Source: Albimonas donghaensis (GTDB lineage: Bacteria; Pseudomonadota; Alphaproteobacteria; Rhodobacterales; Rhodobacteraceae). From it: a DNA stretch of 54,291 bases. Below are positions 44,093 through 51,372 of the stretch, in pieces. Location: contig NZ_FNMZ01000013.1 of assembly GCF_900106695.1 (NCBI RefSeq), positions 1 through 54,291 of the forward strand. Direction: 5' to 3'. Within the stretch, counting starts at the first letter, position 1; every line of letters begins with the position of its first letter. The position numbers and the translations under genes were made by a program. The notes beneath the pieces are model-generated. The model did no database searches. It saw nothing but the letters and a program-made list of their open reading frames with translations, and was not told the DNA's origin.

Positions 44093-44117
44093 GGCTCGGC
44101 CCGTCCGGGACCGAGCC
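44093..44117. terminator. hairpin between convergent GT2 and sulfotransferase genes
   Basis: GGCTCGG (44093-44099) pairs with CCGAGCC (44111-44117) around an 11-nt loop. The hairpin lies between the ends of two convergent genes. No T-tract, so it is a plausible terminator. Short direct repeats of AACCGACCC precede it. Confidence 0.45.
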
Positions 44118-44127
44118 GGCCCCGGGG

Positions 44128-44886
44128 TCAGCGGGACAGCAGCCCGCCCGCGTTGCGGCGGGCGATCTGGGTGGGCAGGGCGGCGTTGTCGAAGACGTAT
44201 CCGAAAAGCGCCACGTCGCGCGCATAGAGCGCGCCGACCCGGGCGATCATCTCCGCATCGTAGGCTTCCGCGTAGCCGCGCGGGGCGGCGGCGGGGGTGG
44301 CGTTGTCGTGGTTCAGCCGGGCCTGGGGGTTCACCCGGCGGCGCAGCGTGTCGAAATCGGCGTCGAGGGTCTCGTAGAACCCCACGAAGTCGATGGGATG
44401 ATCGCCGTCCCGACCCCGCAGAAGCGCCTCCTGCGGGATGAAATGCACGTAGGAGCGCAGCCGCAGCTCGTCGAGCCAGTCCATCACGAAGCCGCGGAAG
44501 CTGTGCACGTCCTTCAGGTTCGCTTCCGCCCAGGCCCGGTTGCGCGGAGACATGCCGCCGCTCTTGAGGAACCTGTAGGCGGAATAAAGCCGGTCCCACG
44601 GGTTCCGCACCACGGTGAACTTGAAATAGTCGCGGAACTCGCGGGCGGAAAAGATCAACTGGTAGTCGGCGATCGTGCGATGCCCGCCGGCGAGATCGCC
44701 GTAGAGGCTGCGGCACACCGAGACCCCCGCGGCCTTGGGCAGATGCACGAAGATCGAGCGGGTGGCGTCGAAGCCGGTCGCCGAATAGCCGCCCGTGGAC
44801 TCGCCGCGCCGCCAGGCGCGGCGGGCGCGGGCTCCCGGCCGCGCCGCATGCAGCGCGCGCCTCAGTTCATGGGTGATGATCGACAT
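44128..44886 (-). CDS. sulfotransferase family protein (6 of 6), Sulfotransfer_2-like
   Basis: A 252-aa protein whose loop SIFVHLPKAAGVSV and FTVVRNPWDRLYSAYRFL block match the Sulfotransfer_2 (carbohydrate/chondroitin-type) family. The usual loop reads HIPKTAGTS; here the Thr-Ser pair is replaced by Val-Ser. The ATG at 44886 follows GGAG at 5 nt. It lies 31 bp downstream of the GT25 gene on the minus strand, so the two are probably co-transcribed. Confidence 0.83.
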   Translation of the reverse strand: MSIITHELRRALHAARPGARARRAWRRGESTGGYSATGFDATRSIFVHLPKAAGVSVCRSLYGDLAGGHRTIADYQLIFSAREFRDYFKFTVVRNPWDRLYSAYRFLKSGGMSPRNRAWAEANLKDVHSFRGFVMDWLDELRLRSYVHFIPQEALLRGRDGDHPIDFVGFYETLDADFDTLRRRVNPQARLNHDNATPAAAPRGYAEAYDAEMIARVGALYARDVALFGYVFDNAALPTQIARRNAGGLLSR

Positions 44887-44917
44887 CTGGGCTCCTGGTG
44901 GGGCTGGCGGGCGGGGG

Positions 44918-45841
44918 TCAGGAAGCCGGCGCGTTCGGGATGCGCACCGGCTCGGCATGCTCCAGCTTCATGTGGGCGAAGGCCGCGGCCAGGTGGTCGC
45001 GCCGGGTCAACTCCCAGCGCGACGGGGTGAGCGCGGTGCGCTCCGAGGTCTCGAACGCCTTGAGGAACGCGGCGTAGCGCCGGCGCCGCGCCGCGGGGAA
45101 GTTCCATTCCAACAGCAGCCGCAGCCGCAGGCAGGCGCGGCGGAACGGCCCGATCCGGCGCGGCGGCGCGGCGGCCTTGCGCCGGGCGTCCTGGATGGTG
45201 TCGGCGAACTCGGTGTCCTCGGATCCCCCGCGGGTGACGAACTTGGTCTGGGTGGCGAGACCGGGAATGCATTTCCAGGTGCGCAGGGCGAAGAAGGCCA
45301 CCGAGACCTCGTTGAACATGAAGAGATCCACCGGCCAGTGGAACGCCTCGGACAGGCGCAGCAGCTTCTCGGCCCCGGCGCGGCTGACGAAGTAGCTGCC
45401 CGTGGAGTTCTCGCGGCCGAGCGCGCGGCGCATGGTCTTGCCCTCGCCGATCGCCACGCCCGCGACCCCGCAGAGCGTGTCGCGCGGGTGATAGTCGAGC
45501 TTGAGCACGTCGATCCCGGCCAGCCGGGCGGCGGGCAGGTCGAGCCGGCCGTAATCCTGGCTGACCACCACGTCGTCCTCGAGCACATAGGCGCCGGGGA
45601 CGTCCATCTCCACGATCCGTTTCCAGACCGTGCGATGGGATTCGAAGCAGCCGACCTCGCCCGGGCTGAGCGGGGCGTAGAAGGCGTTGGCGGCGGCCTT
45701 CATGTCCGCCTCGCGCTTGCCGTCGACGCCCTTGATCCAGATCGGGGAGAGGCCGAGGGCGTCGAGCTGCAGCCGCATGAACTCCCGGCGAGCGGTGTGG
45801 CGCTCCAGATTGATGACGAAGATGGGATAGGTGTCGCCCAT
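44918..45841 (-). CDS. glycosyltransferase family 25 protein
   Basis: A 307-aa LPS-type GT25 enzyme. It opens with FVINLERHTARREFM, and GCFESHRTVWKRI plus YVLEDDVVVS (DxD region) follow. STGSYFVSRAGAEKLL and FMFNEVSV complete the pattern. Three clustered starts exist; the ATG at 45841 has GGAG 6 nt upstream. Together with the sulfotransferase downstream it forms the third glycosyltransferase-sulfotransferase pair. Confidence 0.88.
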   Translation of the reverse strand: MGDTYPIFVINLERHTARREFMRLQLDALGLSPIWIKGVDGKREADMKAAANAFYAPLSPGEVGCFESHRTVWKRIVEMDVPGAYVLEDDVVVSQDYGRLDLPAARLAGIDVLKLDYHPRDTLCGVAGVAIGEGKTMRRALGRENSTGSYFVSRAGAEKLLRLSEAFHWPVDLFMFNEVSVAFFALRTWKCIPGLATQTKFVTRGGSEDTEFADTIQDARRKAAAPPRRIGPFRRACLRLRLLLEWNFPAARRRRYAAFLKAFETSERTALTPSRWELTRRDHLAAAFAHMKLEHAEPVRIPNAPAS

Positions 45842-45915
45842 GAGCATCTCCTGCAACGCCTGCATATCTCAAGGTCGGCTTCTATCGCCTCCAGACCCGG
45901 TTGCAAATGCGCGGG

Positions 45916-48324
45916 TCAGGCGGACGACCAGATGAAGTCCGGCGCAGGCCTGAGCCCCTCGGGCAGGGCGCCGGCGGCGCCGCCCTGCATCAGGGCCTTG
46001 AGCCAGGCGGCTTCGCGGGCGGAGTCGTAATCGGCCGCGACCCTGGCCCGGCCGGCCTCGCCCATGCGGGCGCGCAGGGCGGGGTCGTCGAGCAGGGTGG
46101 CGATGGCCTCGGTCAGGGCGGGGACGTCGCCCGGCGGGACGGTGAGGCCGGAGACCCCGGTCTCGACCAGCTCGCCCACGCCCGCCACCGCGCTGGCGAC
46201 CACGGGGCGGCGGCTGGCCAGCGCCTCCATCAGCACCACGGGCACGCCCTCGGCGAAGGAGGGCAGGACGAAGATGTCGGCCTCTTCCATGTGGCCCGCG
46301 ACCTGGTCGGGGGTCTGGTAGCCGGCGAATTCCACGGCGTCGGTCAGGCCGAGGGCGGCGGCGCGCGCCTCCAGCCAGGCGCGGTCGGGACCATCGCCGA
46401 CCAGGCGCAGGCGGAGGCCGGGGCGGGTTTCGCGCAGGCGGGCGAAGGCCTCGAACAGCATCGGCAGGCCTTTGACGCGGGCGAGGCGGCCGACGAAGAG
46501 CAGGCGGGGAGCGGCGGCGTCGTCAGCGGCGGCGGCGGCGGCGTCCGTCCGGGACGGGGCGGCGTCGTAGAGCGCGGGGTCCACCCCGCAATGCACGAGG
46601 CGCAGCTTGCCCCAATGGGCGGGGTCGGAGAACAGCATGCCCTGGCTGCGGCAGAAATGGCTGATGCAGGCGACGAAATCCGCCCGCGCGATCTTCACGT
46701 CGAGCCGCCAGCGATAGGGCTCATAGAACAGGGTCGGCCCGTGCATGGTGAAGCCGAAGGGGATGTCGGCGAGTTCGGCGGCCAGCATGGTGACGGTGCA
46801 GCTGGAATCGCCGAAATGGTTGTGCAGGCGCCGCGCGCCGGCGCCGCGCAGATGGGCGGCGAGCACGCCCGCTTCGAGAAAGTAGAACAGCTGGTAGAGG
46901 AAGGCTTTCGGCCCCGGCGGGCGGGTGCGGATGGCGAGGCCGAGCGCCGACAGCCAGCGGCGGGGCGCGGCCGCGAGGACCGAGGCGTGGGCGCGGAGCA
47001 GGCGCGCGGGGCTGCGGGCGGTCTCGATGACGTGGAAGGTGCGGGCGGCCTCGGCGCGCTCGGCCTCGCCCAGCAGCTGGTCGGCGCCGGCGCGGCGGAT
47101 CGAGCAGGGCAGGACCTCGACGCCGAGGGCGCGGAGCGCGTCCATCTCGCGCTGGATGAAGGTGTGGGAGACGCGGGGATGCTCGCCGGTCAGGTAGGCG
47201 ACGGGGGAGGGGGGGGACGCGGACATGGAAGACTCCGGGGCGGGCTCCGGGGCGGCCTCCGGGGCGGGGGCGCCCTTGTATTCGATGATGCGCCCGCGCT
47301 CGCCGCGGGCGTGGGCGCGGGCGAAGCGCAGGGCGCCCATGGCCTCGGCCGGTTTGCCCAGCATGGTCAGCGCGCCGTAGAGGCGGGCATGGGCGGGCGG
47401 ATCGCCGAAGGCGGCGCGGCGGTGGCGGGCGATGCGCAGGGCCATGGCCGGGTAGGCGAGAAGGGCGAGGAGGGCCGCGGCCAGCCCCCAGGGCCCGAGG
47501 CCGGGGACCAGAAGCGCCAGGATCAGGGCCGCGAGAATCCCCGCCGGGACCGCCATGCCCCAGAAGCGCAGGCGGGCCAGCGGGCGGCGGTTGTAGCGGT
47601 CGGGCTCGGACCCGTAGGCGGCGGCGCCCTCGGCATAGGACCAGCCGGTGCGCTCGGTCCGCTTCCACCATTGGCCCCAGCGGGTCATGGCGGCGTCGTG
47701 GAGCGTCATCTCGGCGTCGAGGCGGGCGAGGCGCCAGCCGCGGCCGCGCAGGCGGCGGTTCAGCTCGGGTTCCTCGCCGCAGATGAAGGCGGGGTCGAAG
47801 CCCGCCACCGCATGGAAGGCGTCGGCGCGGTAGAGCGCGTCGCCCCCGACGGCGGCGGCGGGGCCTGTGGGCGTGTTCCACTCCATGTCGCAGAGGCGGT
47901 TGAAGGGGGAGGCGTCGGGGAAGCGTTCGCGACGGCGCCCGGCGACGGCGCAGAGGCCGGGGTCGGCGAGCAGCGCGGCGCGTCCCGTCTCCAGCCAGCC
48001 GGGTTGCAGGGTGCAGTCGCCGTCGATGAACTGGATCAGGGCCGGGGGGGCGGGGAGGGCGGCGAGCGCGGCGGCGCCGGCGTTGCGGGCGCGGCCGGCG
48101 GTGAAGCCCTGGGCGGTGTCGAGATGCACGACCTGGACGCCGAGCGCCTCGGCCCGCGCGGGGCTGCCGTCGGTGGAGCCGCTGTCGACATAGACCATGG
48201 GCCCGAGCAGGCCGGCGTCGGCCAGCGCGCGGGCGGCCTCGAGGCAGGCGACGAGGCGGGCGCCCTCGTTGCGGCCGATGGCGACGAGACCGATGACGGG
48301 ATCGGGGCCGATGGCGGGGGTCAT
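45916..48324 (-). CDS. GT2-GT4 fused glycosyltransferase
   Basis: An 802-aa open frame containing two enzymes. Residues 1 to about 345 are a GT2 enzyme (AIGRNEGARL, VYVDSGSTDGS, FIDGDC, CGEEPELNRRL) with membrane segments at its end, closely similar to the gene at 12791-13789. That paralogue stops after LIEYKGG; here IIEYKGA continues through a Pro/Ala/Glu linker. Residues from 367 are a GT4 enzyme (PRVSHTFIQREMDAL, LLFVGRLARVKGL, FAEGVPVVLMEALA). M367 (ATG at 47226) keeps its own GGAG Shine-Dalgarno, so a separate 436-aa GT4 may also be made. The ATG at 48324 is the chosen start. Confidence 0.86.
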   Translation of the reverse strand: MTPAIGPDPVIGLVAIGRNEGARLVACLEAARALADAGLLGPMVYVDSGSTDGSPARAEALGVQVVHLDTAQGFTAGRARNAGAAALAALPAPPALIQFIDGDCTLQPGWLETGRAALLADPGLCAVAGRRRERFPDASPFNRLCDMEWNTPTGPAAAVGGDALYRADAFHAVAGFDPAFICGEEPELNRRLRGRGWRLARLDAEMTLHDAAMTRWGQWWKRTERTGWSYAEGAAAYGSEPDRYNRRPLARLRFWGMAVPAGILAALILALLVPGLGPWGLAAALLALLAYPAMALRIARHRRAAFGDPPAHARLYGALTMLGKPAEAMGALRFARAHARGERGRIIEYKGAPAPEAAPEPAPESSMSASPPSPVAYLTGEHPRVSHTFIQREMDALRALGVEVLPCSIRRAGADQLLGEAERAEAARTFHVIETARSPARLLRAHASVLAAAPRRWLSALGLAIRTRPPGPKAFLYQLFYFLEAGVLAAHLRGAGARRLHNHFGDSSCTVTMLAAELADIPFGFTMHGPTLFYEPYRWRLDVKIARADFVACISHFCRSQGMLFSDPAHWGKLRLVHCGVDPALYDAAPSRTDAAAAAADDAAAPRLLFVGRLARVKGLPMLFEAFARLRETRPGLRLRLVGDGPDRAWLEARAAALGLTDAVEFAGYQTPDQVAGHMEEADIFVLPSFAEGVPVVLMEALASRRPVVASAVAGVGELVETGVSGLTVPPGDVPALTEAIATLLDDPALRARMGEAGRARVAADYDSAREAAWLKALMQGGAAGALPEGLRPAPDFIWSSA

Positions 48325-48545
48325 CCGCGGGCCTGCCGCGCAGGACGGGTCGCGGCGCAGGTTTCGGGGCGGCGGAGGACCTTGGGAGGGGCGATCATGT
48401 CGGGCGCGTCGAACCTTGATGCGGGGGGATCGGCGGGCGGGGCGGCGGGCCATCCTAGGCGGCGGGGCCGGGCGCAGCCAGAGCCGAAGGGGGGGCCGCG
48501 GCGACCCGCCCCTTCGGGCGGGGGGCGGGGGGAAGGGAGAGGCGC

Positions 48546-49019
48546 TCAGGCCGGGCCGAAAACCTTGTCGAAAAGCTCGGGGATCTCGTGGCGCGACAGC
48601 AGCCGGATGCCGGTTGCGGCGGCGAGGTCGCGGGCGCGGACGGGGAAGGGGGCGTTGGTCAGGACGCCGGCCGCCTCGACGCCGTAACGGGCCTTGCCGG
48701 CATGGGCCTCCTGCACCGCCTTGGCGCCCGCCGCGCCGCTCCGGAGCTTGCATCGCAGCCCCGGCGAGCCGCCGTCGCGCCGCGCGATCACGTCGATCCC
48801 CTGATCGTCCGAGCCGATGGTGGCGGTCGCCTCCGGCCGAAGCCGGTCAGGGCCTCGGCCCCCCAGGCCGCGACGGCGCGGCCACTGAAGAGGGGAGCGA
48901 GGGGCAGGGCGGCGGCGTCGAACCGGCCTCGCGGCGCTGACGGGCGCCAGCTCGGCCGCCTCGTCGGGGGCGATCAGGTCCGGGTCGAGGGCGATGCCGG
49001 CGAATGCGGGCGGGATCAA
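48546..49019 (-). pseudogene. frameshifted Mrr-like restriction endonuclease remnant
   Basis: The C-terminal ~80 codons encode an Mrr_cat-like nuclease segment: GIDVIARRDG, LRCKL (family QxK, here RCK), then GVLTNAPFPVRARDLA and GIRLL. Upstream, FAGIALDPDLIAPDEAAE looks like real protein. The stretch between (about 48840-48925) reads as protein only in another frame (FDAAALPLAPLFSGRAVAAW), before the first frame resumes. Two compensating frameshifts are therefore likely. It is probably not functional; a highly diverged nuclease is the alternative. Confidence 0.6.
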
Positions 49020-49070
49020 CAGGATTGCGCCGGATCGGGACGGGGGCGGAGGCCGCCACGCCTTACCGGC

Positions 49071-51188
49071 TCATCCGGGGGCGTCCGTGGCGGGGGCGTC
49101 CGTGGCGGGGTCGCCCTCGACGGGGGCGGACTCAGCCAAGGACCCCAGCGCCCGGGCCAGCGCCTCGGCGCCTGCAAGGCTGGGATGGTTGGTGTCGAAA
49201 TAGAGCGCGCGGCCATCCCGCGCGCCGTAGCAGGCGCGGGCGTCGCAGAAGGCGGGGGGGAGGGGCGGGGTCTCGACCCCGAGCGCGCGCAGGCGGGGCA
49301 GGAGAGCCTTCAGCTCGGCCGTGCGGGCGGCGTGGTAGGATGGGGGAAGGGCCTCGTGCGGGCCGTCCTCGGTCCAGCGCAGCCGGATCCAGCTCTCGAC
49401 CGGCTGGACCAGTTCGGGGACCGCGGGGGCGAGGATCACCCGGCGGCCCGAAGCGCGCAGCCGGGTGGCGAGGGCGATCAGGGACTCGGCATAGAGGGCG
49501 CGTTTTTCGGCGGCCCCTTCGGGGCTGTCGGGAAGCGGCGGGCCGGAAAGGGGGCCGAGGATGCGATCCGTCCGGTCCGAGGGCGACGCGGCGAGGTCGG
49601 CCTCGGTCTTGCCATGCAGGTAGATGGCGTGGCGCCAGGACAGCGCCACCGGGATCGTGGGGCGGGCCTCCAGCCAGGCGACCGCCGCGGCGGTCCAGGC
49701 GGTGCAGCCGGGATTGTCGGGGTTGTCGGAGGCGAAGGTGAGCGCCGGCGGGCAGGCGGAGGCGGTGAGCTCGACCAGGGTTTCCCCGGGGGGCAGGCGA
49801 CGGGCGAGGACATAGGCGAGCTCCACCCCGTGGCTGTCCCCCAGCACGGCGAGGGCGGGGGGGCGGGCGGAGGCCTGGCGGGTCGGCCGGCCGTCCGCCC
49901 CGATCCGGCAGGCGCCGTCGGGGCCGATGGCCAGCATCCGCCCGGGCACGTGGTGGCAGCTATCGCGCAGGGGGGAGGGGCGGGCGCTGTCGAAGAGGGC
50001 GACCTGCCAGGGCGCGAAGCGAGCGGGGGCGAGGCCCCCGGTCCGGTCGGCGACGAGGCCGACCGCGACCAGCGCCGCCAGCGTCCCCCCGGTGAGCGCC
50101 AGGAAGGGACGGGTCGGCAGGCGGGCGGGGTCGCGGAACGGTTGCTCCACGAAGCGCCAGGAGGCCCAGGCCAGCGCCAGGGTCAGGGCGGTGAGGGCGG
50201 CCATCAAGACCGGGGAGGGGGGGGTGAAGCTCGCCAGCCGGGCGAAGGCGAAGACCGGCTGGTGCCAGAGATAGGCGGAATAGGAGATCAGGCCGAGGGC
50301 GGTGAGCGGCGGCAGGGACAGGAGGCGGGCGGCGGGGCCGCCGGGAAAGACCAGGATCAGCACGGTTCCCGCCACCACCGGCAGGCAGGCGAGGCCGGGG
50401 ACGGGCGCCGAGGGCGGGACCAGCGCCAGGCCCGCGAGGATCAGCGCGAGACCCGCGGCCCCCGGAGCCCCCCCCGCCCGGCTGCGCCGCGACCAGGCCT
50501 GCGCGGCGGCGAGGCGGGCGGCGAGCCCCCCCGCGAGGCCCGGGGCCAGCGCCGCGCCCGGCCGGGTCAGAATGCCCGCCAGCGCGCCGGCCAGCAGCTC
50601 CCACGCCCGGAAGGGGGGCAGGTAGAAGGCGGCGGAGGCGTGGGGGCCGCGGGCCGCGATCTCGGCCGCCGCGAGGCTGGCCAGCAGGGCGGCGAATAGC
50701 AGGGCGGGGACGGCGGCGGGGCGCCGCCAGGCGAGGAGGAGGAGGGGGGGGAAGGCCAGATAAAACTGCTCCTCGACGGCGAGGGACCAGGTGTGGAGCA
50801 GGGGCAGGGTCTCGGCCGCCGGGGTGAAATAGTCCGAGGTGAGGAAGAAATACAGGTTGGAGGCGGAGAGCGCGGTGGCGACCAGGCTCTGCCCCATGGC
50901 GTCGAAGCGGTCGGGGGCGGCGAGGAGCCAGGCGGCGGGGAGGCAGGCGAGGCACATCAGGGCCAGCGCGGGCAGGATGCGCCGGGCGCGGCGGATCCAG
51001 AAGGCGCGGAGCGAGAAGGTCCCGCGGTCGAGCCCGGTCGCCATCATGCCGGCGATGAGGAAGCCCGAGAGCACGAAGAACAGGTCGACGCCCAGAAAGC
51101 CGCCGGGGAGCGGCGCCCCGGCATGGGTGGCGATGACGGCGCCCACGGCGATGGCGCGCAGTCCGTCGATGTCCTTCCTGTGGCGCAT
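49071..51188 (-). CDS. acyltransferase-3/SGNH fusion protein (OafA/OatA-like), copy 2
   Basis: A 705-aa homologue of the protein at 9918-11906. The membrane domain opens DIDGLRAIAVGAVIATHAG and contains LPLLHTWSLAVEEQFYL. The periplasmic SGNH domain has VLGDSHGVEL near residue 450 and YFDTNHPSLAGA near 663. It should O-acylate the polysaccharide, probably at a different position from copy 1. The C-terminus ends in a short PATDA repeat. The ATG at 51188 has a GGGA-type Shine-Dalgarno. Confidence 0.88.
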   Translation of the reverse strand: MRHRKDIDGLRAIAVGAVIATHAGAPLPGGFLGVDLFFVLSGFLIAGMMATGLDRGTFSLRAFWIRRARRILPALALMCLACLPAAWLLAAPDRFDAMGQSLVATALSASNLYFFLTSDYFTPAAETLPLLHTWSLAVEEQFYLAFPPLLLLAWRRPAAVPALLFAALLASLAAAEIAARGPHASAAFYLPPFRAWELLAGALAGILTRPGAALAPGLAGGLAARLAAAQAWSRRSRAGGAPGAAGLALILAGLALVPPSAPVPGLACLPVVAGTVLILVFPGGPAARLLSLPPLTALGLISYSAYLWHQPVFAFARLASFTPPSPVLMAALTALTLALAWASWRFVEQPFRDPARLPTRPFLALTGGTLAALVAVGLVADRTGGLAPARFAPWQVALFDSARPSPLRDSCHHVPGRMLAIGPDGACRIGADGRPTRQASARPPALAVLGDSHGVELAYVLARRLPPGETLVELTASACPPALTFASDNPDNPGCTAWTAAAVAWLEARPTIPVALSWRHAIYLHGKTEADLAASPSDRTDRILGPLSGPPLPDSPEGAAEKRALYAESLIALATRLRASGRRVILAPAVPELVQPVESWIRLRWTEDGPHEALPPSYHAARTAELKALLPRLRALGVETPPLPPAFCDARACYGARDGRALYFDTNHPSLAGAEALARALGSLAESAPVEGDPATDAPATDAPG

Positions 51189-51296
51189 GGCCGATCCCGC
51201 CCGCTCGTCCCTGAGGCGAAAGCCGCCCGGGAGGATTGCAGGGGGTTTAGGTGAATTTTCTCCTAATAGACAGGAGAAGGGGGTGACATGCGGTTC

Positions 51297-51324
51297 CCCC
51301 GGGGCGGAAGGCCGCCCCCGGGGG
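51297..51324 (-). terminator. GC-rich hairpin downstream of the RTX gene
   Basis: CCCCGGGGCGG pairs with a near-perfect CCGCCCCCGGGG arm (one bulged C) across a 4-nt loop. It lies about 50 bp past the stop of the minus-strand RTX gene. A second small inverted repeat, TTCTCCT/AGGAGAA at 51257-51277, lies between this hairpin and the acyltransferase start and may be regulatory. Confidence 0.5.
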
Positions 51325-51372
51325 GGCTCGTCCTGCGAGCGCGGGTTCAGGCATCGGCCGCGCGCCGACGGA

